Source: Halobacillus mangrovi
GTDB lineage: Bacteria; Bacillota; Bacilli; Bacillales; Halobacillaceae
Direction of reading: 5' to 3'
Assembly (NCBI RefSeq): GCF_002097535.1
Contig: NZ_CP020772.1
Coordinates: 434,001-498,000 of the forward strand
Length of the DNA stretch: 64,000 bases
The notes under the pieces were generated by a model, which was not told the DNA's origin, did not search any database, and worked only from the letters and a program-made list of their open reading frames with translations. The translations under genes and the position numbers were made by a program. Below are positions 7,925-15,957 of this stretch, in pieces. The stretch's first letter is position 1. Each line of letters begins with the position of its first letter.

Positions 7925-9229
7925 ATGTACGTTTCAGCTCCCTTTGGAAAGGTTAGGATTCGAATGGAAATAAAAGATTTGATCTTGCAGACCGATGACA
8001 TTCATAAAGCGACAGAACTCATCAGCTCAAAGCTGGAGAAGCCAGTCATCATTGAGAATAAGAATTTTGAACTGATCTCCTACAGTGCGTCCTTCGATGA
8101 TTTTGATCAAACCCAGCAGAAGACCATTCTCTCGAAAAAGTGTCCCATCTTTATTATTGATCGTCTGAAAAAGGAAGGGATTGTCCAAAAGTTAGAGAGA
8201 AATCCAGACCCGATTCGTGTGCACCCGATCGAAGAATTAGGGTTTGAGCAGCGGATTGTTATCGCAGCGAAACACTTAGGCCACACGATGGCGTACATAT
8301 GGGTACAGGAATCTGATCACAGGATGAATCAAGAAGAGTTGGACTTCCTTGAGGAAGTGACTCCTCATTTAGGTAAGCTCGTCTATGATGTGTACACGAA
8401 AGTCAATGCCAAAGAAGGGAAGAAGGAGAAGCTGCTCTGGCAACTGTTGCATCATGAGTACGGCAGTGAAAGCCAGTTCCGTCATGAAGCGTCACTTGCC
8501 AAGCTGAACTTGCCGGAACGCTTCTCTGTGCTCGTCTTTTCTGTCGTCGCCCCGCAGTACACATACATGCTCGATTATTTGGAAAAGACGATTGAGCGCT
8601 CAAACTTTAGAAAAAGGATTCAGTTCTTGAAATCCGAGTTTCAGATCATCCTCGTCTTAGAAGGCAATAAGGATGAGAAGTTTTCATCAAGGAGGCTAGC
8701 CCGGGCATTCATTGAAGATGTGAAAGAGGATACCCAGGAGGATAATTTCTATAATTACCTGATAGGCGTCGGGAAGGAATACACGAGTTTATATTTTATG
8801 AGAAAAAGCTTTCTTGAAGCGCTTGAAGTGATCGAGACAGCCAACTTCATCAGTCCGCGCCCTGAGTCGATGCCGCGTGAATTCGCTGAACTCGGCATTT
8901 ACCGTTATTTGGCTTCTTTATATGAGAAAAACAGCTCCGAAGATTACTACAGTGAGGACTTGCTTATTCTCATTCAAAATGACGCAGAGAAGCAGACGGA
9001 CCTCCTAAAGACGCTTGAGGTTTATATGAGTAATAACGGAAAAGGAAAACAGACCGCACAAGAACTGTTTATCCATCCGAACACGCTCAATTACCGTATC
9101 AAACAAATTCAGGATCTCACAAACATCGATTTTTCCAACTTTAATATGAAGGCGTATTTGTACACGGAGCTCCTCCTGCTTAACAATGTAGAAGCTTACT
9201 ATCAGCGCTATAAATCAGCATTACAATAA
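7925..9229 (+). CDS. putR: PucR-family transcriptional regulator (PutR/PrcR-like)
   Basis: A 434-residue regulator with an N-terminal PucR-type sensory region, a central diguanylate-cyclase-like segment and a C-terminal HTH_30 domain: TAQELFIHPNTLNYRIKQI is the helix-turn-helix. B. subtilis PutR activates putBCP in response to proline. The same role is inferred because the gene sits directly behind the proline catabolic genes. Start choice is open: ATG 7925 has GGAGGG eight bases upstream, but TATAAT at 7905-7910 abuts that site, so transcription from it would favour ATG 7964 (MEIKDL), which matches the family N-terminus. No putP transporter gene is seen nearby. Confidence 0.87.
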   Translation: MYVSAPFGKVRIRMEIKDLILQTDDIHKATELISSKLEKPVIIENKNFELISYSASFDDFDQTQQKTILSKKCPIFIIDRLKKEGIVQKLERNPDPIRVHPIEELGFEQRIVIAAKHLGHTMAYIWVQESDHRMNQEELDFLEEVTPHLGKLVYDVYTKVNAKEGKKEKLLWQLLHHEYGSESQFRHEASLAKLNLPERFSVLVFSVVAPQYTYMLDYLEKTIERSNFRKRIQFLKSEFQIILVLEGNKDEKFSSRRLARAFIEDVKEDTQEDNFYNYLIGVGKEYTSLYFMRKSFLEALEVIETANFISPRPESMPREFAELGIYRYLASLYEKNSSEDYYSEDLLILIQNDAEKQTDLLKTLEVYMSNNGKGKQTAQELFIHPNTLNYRIKQIQDLTNIDFSNFNMKAYLYTELLLLNNVEAYYQRYKSALQ

Positions 9230-9234
9230 ATCAG

Positions 9235-9260
9235 AAGGGCAGCCGCCGTGGCTGCCCTTT
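9235..9260. terminator. Bidirectional terminator between putR and the CoA-disulfide reductase gene
   Basis: A 10-bp GC-rich stem (9235-9244 with 9250-9259) with a 5-nt loop lies between two convergent genes. It is flanked by CTTTACTTTAT on the right; the T-run is modest on both strands. Confidence 0.75.
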
Positions 9261-9263
9261 ACT

Positions 9264-10937
9264 TTATGATTGAACGACGTTTTCTTTCCATACGCATTTA
9301 CCAGCTTGATAGGTTTTGTATCCTCCACTCAAATTACTAGATTCATATCCATTGTGATTCAGAATCCTCGTAGCGAGGTAGCCGCGAAGTCCAGCCTGGC
9401 AAGTGATGTAGATGGTTTGATCCTTTGGCAGCTCCTCAATCCGATTCCGTAGATCCCCAAGCGGAATATTGATGGAGCCTGGAATAAAGCCGATTTCTCT
9501 TTCTTCCGGCTCACGGACATCCACAAGCAGGCCTCCTTGTTCTATAATTCTATCGATCTCGTGATAATGGACGATGTTTACTTCACCGTCGACGATATTG
9601 GAAGCCACATATCCCGCCATATTTACAGGATCTTTGGCAGAAGAATAAGGAGGAGCATAGGCGAGCTCTAAATCCGCCAGATCTGCCACATTTAATCCGC
9701 CTTTAATCGCTGTGGCAATGACATCGATCCTTTTTTCTACTCCCTCGTATCCAACAGCCTGCGCGCCGAATAGTTTGCCTGTTTCAGGTTCAAATATCAG
9801 TTTCAAGGCAAGTGGCTGGCCGCCTGGATAGTAGGTAGCATTGGAAGCGGGGTGGATGTGAACCACTTCTGATGCAATCCCTAATCTAGATAAAACTTTT
9901 TCATTATTTCCTGTTGCTGCAACGGTTAAATCGAAGACTTTTGCTACAGAAGTTCCCAGCGTCCCCTTATACGAAACACCTTTTCCGTGGATATGATCCG
10001 CCACAAGTCTTCCCTGGCGATTGGCTGGCCATGCGAGCGGTACCATCGTTGGAACGTGCTGAATATAATCTTTGACCTCGATCGCGTCCCCGATTGCATA
10101 AATGTCAGGATCCTCTGTTTGGAGATGCTCGTTGACGATGATTCCGCCGCGTTTGCCGACTTCAAGCCCTGCCTGTACGGCTAGCTCGTTTTCAGGACGG
10201 ACACCGATCGCTAAAATCGTAAGGTCACTGGACAGTTTCGTGCCGCTATCAAGGACGATGGTTTTTCCTTCGTCCTCAAATGACTTCACTCCATCTTCTA
10301 AAATCAGTTGGACTCCTTTATCCACTAATTCCTTGTGAACGAGAGAAGCCATTTCATAATCTAGCGGTGCCATCACCTGGTTGCCCAGTTCTACGAGTGT
10401 CACTTCTACCCCGCGGTGGACTAAATTCTCTGCCATCTCTAAACCGATAAAACCTCCGCCAATCACCACAGCTTTCTCAGGCTGTTTGTTGTCCACCCAT
10501 GCCTTGATTTGATCAGTATCAGGGACAGATCTCAAAGTGAACACATGGTTGGCTTCCTGAAGTCCCTCAAAAGGAGGCACGATCGGCCGTGCGCCTGGAG
10601 ATAGAATCAATCGATCAAAGCTTTCGTTATACACGTCTCCGGTACGCAAATCTTTAATAGCAAGCGTGCGATTCTCCCGGTCAATTCCGATTGCTTCACT
10701 GAGGTTGCGGATTTCAAGGTTGAATTTTTTGGACATTCCTTCAACCGTCTGGACAAGCAGGGAATCTCGGTTGGTAATCACGTCACCGATGTAATAGGGC
10801 AGCCCGCAATTCGCAAAAGAGATGTACTCTCCTTTTTCAATCATAATAATTTCATCTTCTTCACTAAGTCTACGAAGTCTTGCTGCAGCTGTAGCTCCTC
10901 CAGCCACACCGCCGACAATAATAATTTTTTTAGCCAT
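9264..10937 (-). CDS. CoA-disulfide / CoA-persulfide reductase with C-terminal rhodanese domain
   Basis: FAD- and NAD(P)H-dependent disulfide reductase of the CoADR-RHD family, 557 residues. It has a Rossmann FAD site (IIIVGGVAGGATAAARLRR, residues 5-23), the single redox Cys44 in FANCGLPYYIG, a second dinucleotide site (VVIGGGFIGLEMAENL), a dimerisation domain, and from about residue 465 a rhodanese domain with active-site Cys513 (ITCQAGLRG). Such fusions reduce CoA-disulfide and especially CoA-persulfide or polysulfide, releasing sulfide. GAGGAG precedes the ATG. Upstream lie a minus-strand TATAAT (10976-10981), two ATAC-N8-GTAT dyads and two TGTGA-N6-TCACA palindromes, so control by reactive sulfur and redox state is likely (inference). 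Confidence 0.93.
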   Translation of the reverse strand: MAKKIIIVGGVAGGATAAARLRRLSEEDEIIMIEKGEYISFANCGLPYYIGDVITNRDSLLVQTVEGMSKKFNLEIRNLSEAIGIDRENRTLAIKDLRTGDVYNESFDRLILSPGARPIVPPFEGLQEANHVFTLRSVPDTDQIKAWVDNKQPEKAVVIGGGFIGLEMAENLVHRGVEVTLVELGNQVMAPLDYEMASLVHKELVDKGVQLILEDGVKSFEDEGKTIVLDSGTKLSSDLTILAIGVRPENELAVQAGLEVGKRGGIIVNEHLQTEDPDIYAIGDAIEVKDYIQHVPTMVPLAWPANRQGRLVADHIHGKGVSYKGTLGTSVAKVFDLTVAATGNNEKVLSRLGIASEVVHIHPASNATYYPGGQPLALKLIFEPETGKLFGAQAVGYEGVEKRIDVIATAIKGGLNVADLADLELAYAPPYSSAKDPVNMAGYVASNIVDGEVNIVHYHEIDRIIEQGGLLVDVREPEEREIGFIPGSINIPLGDLRNRIEELPKDQTIYITCQAGLRGYLATRILNHNGYESSNLSGGYKTYQAGKCVWKENVVQS

Positions 10938-10961
10938 CCAGCCTCACTCCTCAATAAGTAA

Positions 10962-10977
10962 ATACACTACAGGGTAT
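10962..10977 (-). promoter_or_regulatory. CsoR/CstR-like operator dyad at the reductase promoter
   Basis: ATACACTACAGGGTAT, an ATAC-N8-GTAT dyad overlapping the minus-strand TATAAT (10976-10981) of the CoA-disulfide reductase gene. It shares 12 of 16 bases with the dyad at 63338-63353. The geometry resembles operators of CsoR-family repressors, of which CstR senses persulfides. Confidence 0.5.
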
Positions 10978-10993
10978 TATATTGTTCATAAGA

Positions 10994-11009
10994 TGTGAAT
11001 TAATTCACA
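10994..11009. promoter_or_regulatory. CRP/FNR- or Rex-type palindrome 1
   Basis: TGTGAATTAATTCACA is a perfect 16-bp palindrome. It fits the Fnr box TGTGA-N6-TCACA and, with flanks, all but one position of the Rex consensus TTGTGAAWWWWTTCACAA. It is centred about 34 bp upstream of the likely start of the minus-strand reductase transcript. Confidence 0.65.
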
Positions 11010-11055
11010 ATTAGTTGATAGTTAAATTGTACTCCCTGAGAGATCAGATTTCAAT

Positions 11056-11071
11056 ATACCCACCAGTGTAT
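11056..11071. promoter_or_regulatory. Second ATAC-N8-GTAT dyad in the divergent region
   Basis: ATACCCACCAGTGTAT has the same ATAC-N8-GTAT geometry as the dyads at 10962 and 63338. It lies immediately before palindrome 2. The central 8 bases differ, so it is the weakest of the three. Confidence 0.35.
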
Positions 11072-11075
11072 ATTT

Positions 11076-11091
11076 TGTGACAAATATCACA
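11076..11091. promoter_or_regulatory. CRP/FNR- or Rex-type palindrome 2
   Basis: TGTGACAAATATCACA fits TGTGA-N6-TCACA; with flanks the arms extend to TTTGTGA and TCACAAA. It lies 82 bp from palindrome 1, close to eight helical turns, between the reductase and universal stress protein genes. Confidence 0.65.
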
Positions 11092-11119
11092 AACTGGGTG
11101 AAAAGCCTCCTATTCCATA

Positions 11120-11133
11120 GGAAAACGCTATCA
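11120..11133 (+). promoter_or_regulatory. cre-like box before the universal stress protein gene
   Basis: GGAAAACGCTATCA matches 13 of 14 positions of the CcpA consensus TGWAANCGNTNWCA (first base differs). It lies 60 bp before the start codon. Confidence 0.4.
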
Positions 11134-11193
11134 AATGTGATAAAATAAAGGTGTAGGTTAGATCATAAAATTTATAATTTGGAGGGTTTCCCC

Positions 11194-11628
11194 ATGACTA
11201 AGAAAATCCTCGTCGCTTATGATGGCAGTGAACCTAGTAAACAGGCCGTACTGGAAGCGAAAAATCATTCAGTGGAAACACCAGACAGAGAGATTCACAT
11301 CGTCTCCGTTGTCAAACCTACAGGACCATTCACAAACAAAGCTGTTTCTAAGCAAATAGGGGATGAAATGGCGAAAAACTATGAATTTGAAATGCAGGAA
11401 ATTAAACAGGAGATCGAATCAGAGAATGTCTCTGTTGTCACAAAGGTCGTTGTTGGAGAGTTAGAGAATAATCCGGGGGAAAAGGTATGTGAGTATGCCG
11501 AAGCCAATGATATCGATTTTATTATTGTCGGCAGCCGCGGATTAGGCAACGTGAAGCGGATCTTCCTCGGCAGTGTCAGTAACAACATTGTCCAGCATGC
11601 GACCTGCCCTGTCCTTGTTATAAAATAG
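11194..11628 (+). CDS. Universal stress protein (UspA family)
   Basis: A 144-residue single UspA domain. The N-terminal strand ILVAYDGSEPSKQAV carries the nucleotide-contact Asp, and the C-terminal GSRGLGNVKRIFLGSVS fits the ATP-binding G-2x-G-9x-G(S/T) signature, so it belongs to the ATP-binding class. GGAGGG seven bases before ATG 11194 fixes the start; an in-frame TTG at 11179 is upstream of that site and is rejected. It is divergent from the CoA-disulfide reductase gene and shares the region with two FNR/Rex-type palindromes, which suggests expression in low oxygen or redox stress. A strong terminator follows. Confidence 0.93.
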   Translation: MTKKILVAYDGSEPSKQAVLEAKNHSVETPDREIHIVSVVKPTGPFTNKAVSKQIGDEMAKNYEFEMQEIKQEIESENVSVVTKVVVGELENNPGEKVCEYAEANDIDFIIVGSRGLGNVKRIFLGSVSNNIVQHATCPVLVIK

Positions 11629-11635
11629 TTCATTG

Positions 11636-11674
11636 AAGTGTCTTCCTTGAATTTGTAAGGAAGACACTTTTTTT
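11636..11674 (+). terminator. Terminator of the universal stress protein gene
   Basis: Perfect 13-bp stem (11636-11648 with 11657-11669), 8-nt loop, then a T-run to 11674. Confidence 0.93.
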
Positions 11675-11738
11675 AATAAGGCAATTTTTTACGGTGTGGG
11701 GCTCCACTCTGATTCCAAGGCGCTTGTGATTTTGTTCA

Positions 11739-12998
11739 TTAATCAAGATCTCTCAGCTCTTTGAATGTTAGAAAAACGAATGCGGCAAACAAGGAAACTA
11801 ACACAGCACCAACCGCCATGATATGATCGATCGCCACTCCTAAAGCAAGCACCCCTGATGTAATGGCATAACTTACAGGAATCAACCCCATCGAAGCAAG
11901 AGAAACCAATCCCATCACACGTCCCAACACTTTTTCGTCGATGATGCTTTGGATCGCTGATATCGAAGAAATATTGGAAAAAGAGAGGCACATGCCGAAT
12001 AATCCCAGCATGACAATGCTTTGCCATAACTCGTTCGTGAAGCTTAATCCCGTAAAAGCGAGTCCGGAAAGTACCAGTGTCGTTAACGTCAGCTTTCCGC
12101 GATTTTTCTTCGCATTCAAAATCCCGATCAGGATCGATCCGACGAGCATTCCCCCAGCAAGACCCGCTTCAAGAAAACTGAAATCAACTGCGGTGCCGTT
12201 CAGAATGTTTTTAACAAACAGGGGAAGTCCCATCGACATAGGTCCCACGATAAACAAGTTCAGCAAGATGGAAGCAAGTACGATCAGAGTCAGTACACGC
12301 GATTCTTTTACATAGACAATCCCCTCTTTAAATGTCTCCCAGAACGCTTTATCTTTATTTTCCTGCTGGGTAGCGTCCTCATTTATTTTCATAGAGAAGA
12401 CGAGCGAACTCGCGATGATAAGCATCACAGCGGTTGTCACAAACACAGTGACATAACTTCCATAAGCAATAAGGACGCCTGCAATCATAGGGGCCAGGAT
12501 AAATGACGTTTGGTTCGTCATCTGGATAATCGAGTTTCCACGCGTCAGGTTTTCTTTATGGACAATGGAAGGAATGACAGCACTCTCCGCAGCCCAGAAA
12601 AAGGCATCGAGTATGCCGAAGAAAAAGGCGAAGCCAACAAATGTCCACAACGTAATCCCACCGAACAAAAACCAGACGACGAGTCCTGCTAAAAGGATCC
12701 CTCGCAGAAAGTCGGATAAAAACATGATTTTCGTTTTGCTGTAGCGGTCGGCTACGGTGCCGCTAATGATCATGAACAATAGCCTTGGAATACTTGCTGC
12801 AATATAAATGAACCCGAGAGAAGCTTCCAAGTTCAACACGTTGACGACATACCAGCTTTGGGAAAAAAGGAAAAAGGAGATCCCGAAGCTCGATAAAAGA
12901 GCAGCCCCCCATAAAAGAAGAAAATTCTTATTTTTAAAAACCGATGGTATGCTTTCTGTTTTTTCATTCGTAATCAATGCTGCTTCTTTTACTGACAT
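11739..12998 (-). CDS. MFS transporter, 12 membrane segments (macrolide-efflux/EntS-like)
   Basis: Major facilitator superfamily protein of 419 residues with twelve hydrophobic segments. After the first helices comes the cytoplasmic A-motif-like loop GTVADRYSKTKIMFLSD, and the second half repeats the pattern. Sequence style matches the MFS_3 group (macrolide efflux, enterobactin exporter-like), usually drug or siderophore exporters. Substrate cannot be assigned. It is a single gene; GGCGGG precedes the ATG on the minus strand. It is unrelated in orientation to the neighbouring stress and GNAT genes. Confidence 0.88.
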   Translation of the reverse strand: MSVKEAALITNEKTESIPSVFKNKNFLLLWGAALLSSFGISFFLFSQSWYVVNVLNLEASLGFIYIAASIPRLLFMIISGTVADRYSKTKIMFLSDFLRGILLAGLVVWFLFGGITLWTFVGFAFFFGILDAFFWAAESAVIPSIVHKENLTRGNSIIQMTNQTSFILAPMIAGVLIAYGSYVTVFVTTAVMLIIASSLVFSMKINEDATQQENKDKAFWETFKEGIVYVKESRVLTLIVLASILLNLFIVGPMSMGLPLFVKNILNGTAVDFSFLEAGLAGGMLVGSILIGILNAKKNRGKLTLTTLVLSGLAFTGLSFTNELWQSIVMLGLFGMCLSFSNISSISAIQSIIDEKVLGRVMGLVSLASMGLIPVSYAITSGVLALGVAIDHIMAVGAVLVSLFAAFVFLTFKELRDLD

Positions 12999-13119
12999 GA
13001 ATCATCCCGCCTTTATTTGTTTTGTTACTATTAGCTTAAGACTCTGACTTTCATCCGACGATGAGCCAGGGAACGAAATCTATTCCGTCTAGAGGCGGAA
13101 TTTAGAAAAGAGGAAAAAG

Positions 13120-13680
13120 ATGATTACGATTCAATCGTTATCCATACGTGATATAGAGGATACGATGCTGAATGAATTTGATCGGACACAAAAGACAACA
13201 AAGGTGCTTTATCAGCAAGGGGTAAAACTACTGGAAAAAGAGGACTGTTTTGATGATGACTGGTCAACAGATAAGAAACATGAAATCACGAGCCATTTCA
13301 AGAATGTACTAAAGCAGGGCGGTGCAGTGATCGCTGTGTTCGAGATCACTAAGCTTGCAGGATTTGCTGTGATTGAAGGCAAACACTTTGGGAGCCGGAA
13401 TCAGTATTTGGAGCTTTCTTATATCCACGTAAGCAGAGAATTCAGAGGCCGGGGGATCGGGGAGGAACTGATGGTTGCTGTAAAGAAGAAGGCTTTACAA
13501 TTAGGGGCATCGAAATTGTATATCGGCGCACATCCGTCTGTGGAAACCCAGGCCTTTTATAAAAAGACGGGATGTGTCCTCGCAGCTGAAGTGAATGAAG
13601 AAATCTATCAACGAGAACCAAGGGATCTCCAATTGGAATTGTCCTCTCGAAAAAATGTAAACGCTATCAATCTAGTGTGA
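13120..13680 (+). CDS. GNAT family N-acetyltransferase
   Basis: A 186-residue acetyltransferase. The acetyl-CoA pyrophosphate loop is seen in LSYIHVSREFRGRGIGEELM (R-G-R-G-I-G), followed by the helix with KLYIGAHPSVETQAFYKKTG, the usual B motif. The substrate is unknown; the first 80 residues are family-specific and not recognised. GAGGAAAA precedes the ATG. Its last 25 bases contain a perfect cre box, which more likely controls the next gene. Confidence 0.9.
   Translation: MITIQSLSIRDIEDTMLNEFDRTQKTTKVLYQQGVKLLEKEDCFDDDWSTDKKHEITSHFKNVLKQGGAVIAVFEITKLAGFAVIEGKHFGSRNQYLELSYIHVSREFRGRGIGEELMVAVKKKALQLGASKLYIGAHPSVETQAFYKKTGCVLAAEVNEEIYQREPRDLQLELSSRKNVNAINLV
13656..13669 (+). promoter_or_regulatory. 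cre box before the lactate monooxygenase gene
   Basis: TGTAAACGCTATCA fits all 14 positions of TGWAANCGNTNWCA. It overlaps the end of the GNAT gene and lies 67-80 bp before ATG 13736, consistent with CcpA control of the lactate-oxidising enzyme. Confidence 0.7.
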
Positions 13681-13735
13681 TAGAATGAAAATATAATCCA
13701 TAATGTACCATTTTTTGAGGGAGGAAATGAACAGA

Positions 13736-14902
13736 ATGTCCAATTTTGGCAACCAGGTTCAGTTCAAGGTTTATCAGACGATGCCGAATCCTGATCCCGA
13801 CAGACTTCCAGTCAAATATGAAGAATGGGAAGCACTCGCACGCGAAAAGCTTGAGGACGGCCCATTTTATTATGTGGCCGGGGGTGCAGGCGGTGAAGAG
13901 ACGATGGATGCGAATTTACGTACCTTTAACGAATGGAAAATTGTGCCCCGCATGCTTAGGGATGTAGAGAACCGTGATTTATCGGTTGAATTATTTGGAC
14001 AAACATACGTGGCACCACTCATGCACGCCCCTATAGGTGTCCAATCGATCATTCACCCTGATGGAGAACTGGCATCAGCCAAAGCTTCCGCGGACATGGG
14101 CGTCCCTTATATCACAAGCTCCGCCTCTACGAAGTCGATGGAGGAAATAGCGGATGTCATGGGGGGTGCACCGAGATGGTTTCAGCTTTACTGGAACAAA
14201 GATCCAGAAGTGACAGCAAGCTTTCTGAAGCGGGCGGAAGCCTCAGGGTACTCAGCGATTGTCGTCACTTTAGACACTCCGATGATGGCCTGGCGCGAGT
14301 ATGATTTGAAAAATGTGTACTTACCGTTTCTGATCGGAGAAGGGGTGGGGAACTACCTGACGGATCCAGCTTTCCGCTCTCAATTGCCCGTGTCCCCGGA
14401 AGAAGACCCGACTGCTGCGATCATGCATTGGACGCACACGTTTGGAAATCCAGGTTTGACGTGGAGTGACCTTTCCTTTTTAAGGAAGCATACGAGTCTG
14501 CCGATTTTGTTAAAAGGAATCCTTCACCCTGAGGACGCTCAACTTGCAATGGAGCATGGAGTGGATGGCATCGTCGTTTCCAATCATGGTGGACGACAGG
14601 TGGACGGCGCGATCAGTGCGCTGGATGCTCTCCCTTTGATATGCGATGTGGTCCAGGATGAAATTCCGGTGTTAATGGATAGCGGAATACGCAGAGGGTC
14701 TGATGTCGTCAAAGCCCTTGCTCTGGGAGCGAGAGCCGTCTTAGTCGGAAGGCCATGTATGTATGGCCTTGCTGTAGCGGGAGAACAAGGAGTACATGAA
14801 GTTCTGAGGAACCTCTTGGCCGATGCTGATTTGACGATGGCATTGGCGGGGCAGAAGTCGATTGCAGATTTGAATCGATCGGTACTTATGAAGATAGATT
14901 GA
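13736..14902 (+). CDS. FMN-dependent alpha-hydroxy-acid oxidase, lactate 2-monooxygenase-like
   Basis: A 388-residue TIM-barrel flavoprotein of the LldD/LMO family. The N-terminal YYVAGGAGGEETMDAN segment binds FMN, ILLKGIL carries the flavin-stabilising Lys, VSNHGGRQVDGA carries the catalytic His and Arg, and DSGIRRGSDVVKALALGA plus VLVGRP form the phosphate site. Length and the long loop before the active-site His resemble lactate 2-monooxygenase (lactate + O2 to acetate + CO2 + water), but oxidase or dehydrogenase activity on another 2-hydroxy acid is possible. Start ATG 13736 follows GAGGGAGG; ATG 13727 is too close to that site. A cre box upstream suggests glucose repression. Confidence 0.88.
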   Translation: MSNFGNQVQFKVYQTMPNPDPDRLPVKYEEWEALAREKLEDGPFYYVAGGAGGEETMDANLRTFNEWKIVPRMLRDVENRDLSVELFGQTYVAPLMHAPIGVQSIIHPDGELASAKASADMGVPYITSSASTKSMEEIADVMGGAPRWFQLYWNKDPEVTASFLKRAEASGYSAIVVTLDTPMMAWREYDLKNVYLPFLIGEGVGNYLTDPAFRSQLPVSPEEDPTAAIMHWTHTFGNPGLTWSDLSFLRKHTSLPILLKGILHPEDAQLAMEHGVDGIVVSNHGGRQVDGAISALDALPLICDVVQDEIPVLMDSGIRRGSDVVKALALGARAVLVGRPCMYGLAVAGEQGVHEVLRNLLADADLTMALAGQKSIADLNRSVLMKID

Positions 14903-14912
14903 CGGTCCAACG

Positions 14913-14945
14913 GCGGTTTCCTTTTTACATGGGAACCGCTTCTTT
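14913..14945 (+). terminator. Terminator after the lactate monooxygenase gene
   Basis: 9-bp stem (14913-14921 with 14931-14939, one G.U pair), 9-nt loop, then TTCTTTT. Confidence 0.75.
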
Positions 14946-15035
14946 TAACCGTGTTCCTTTACTATGATTCTGCTCTCATGCCTGTCCAATCTCCGCATAT
15001 ATTGAAGAGAGACTTCATAGGAAAGGACTTTACGC

Positions 15036-15944
15036 ATGAGACTCTCTCATTTCAGGTTTGGTGCCTCCCTTTACGCGTTGCTCTCCATCACCTTTTGGGG
15101 GGGCTCTTTCGTTTCAACCAAAGCGGTATTGGATAAAATGGATCCTTTCTCACTACTTGTTGTCCGTTTTGGAATAGGAGCTTTGTTTCTCCTCGGACTT
15201 GTCGTTTTGTTTCACTATCCTTTGAGTATTAAACTTGCTTACTTACCTCACTTACTCATTCTCGGCATTCTTGGGGTCTTTGTCCATCAGGTCGTCCAGG
15301 CCTCTGCCCTTTTGACGATTCAAGCGTCCGATGCCGGCTGGCTTATTTCCTTATCACCGATCTTTACCGTTTTACTCTCCCTGATATTTTTGCAGGAAAA
15401 ATTAAGTATCGGAAAGGTTGCAGGCATCAGCATCGCTGTGGCAGGGGTTCTTCTAATAACGACGGTTGGACACGGCCGTTCAATCGGATTTTCGCTTAGC
15501 ATCGGCTATTTTTTGATGATAGCGAGTACGTTAAACTGGGCTGTCTATTCTGTTTTATTGAAAAAACTTGCGATTCCAATGCCATCACTTGTCGTTACAT
15601 TTTATATGAGTATGATCGGCTTTATCATGACGCTTCCTTTTTTCGTACGGAACAAGGGGCTCAAGCAGCTTGCCACTCTAGAGTCAGAGCATTGGGCCCA
15701 TCTGCTTTTTCTCGGCATCTTCGTATCAGCGGTTGCCTATTGGTACTGGGCGAAGGCGCTTGAAGTCATGCAGGCTTCTCAAGTGTCTGTTTTCATGTAT
15801 TTTGAACCGTTAGCTACACTGATAGCGGCTATCATCCTTTTGAATGAGCGGTTCATGGCCTCCTCACTCCTTGGAGGGTGTTTGATCATCTTCGGGGTCA
15901 TGCTCGTTCAAGAAAGGTTTAGGCTCGGGAAACCCTTTAAATAA
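15036..15944 (+). CDS. EamA/DMT family transporter
   Basis: A 302-residue drug/metabolite transporter with ten predicted membrane segments in two EamA repeats. Family signs are ALLSITFWGGSFVSTKAVL in the first helix, FLQEKLSIGKVAGISIAVAG at the end of repeat one and LNERFMASSLLGGCLIIFGV at the end of repeat two. Members export amino acids or other metabolites; substrate unknown. An AGGAAAGG site precedes ATG 15036. The cysteine dioxygenase gene follows within 13 bp, so the two are likely co-transcribed; export of a cysteine-related compound is a guess from that context. Confidence 0.9.
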   Translation: MRLSHFRFGASLYALLSITFWGGSFVSTKAVLDKMDPFSLLVVRFGIGALFLLGLVVLFHYPLSIKLAYLPHLLILGILGVFVHQVVQASALLTIQASDAGWLISLSPIFTVLLSLIFLQEKLSIGKVAGISIAVAGVLLITTVGHGRSIGFSLSIGYFLMIASTLNWAVYSVLLKKLAIPMPSLVVTFYMSMIGFIMTLPFFVRNKGLKQLATLESEHWAHLLFLGIFVSAVAYWYWAKALEVMQASQVSVFMYFEPLATLIAAIILLNERFMASSLLGGCLIIFGVMLVQERFRLGKPFK

Positions 15945-15957
15945 GGAGGAACAGAAT

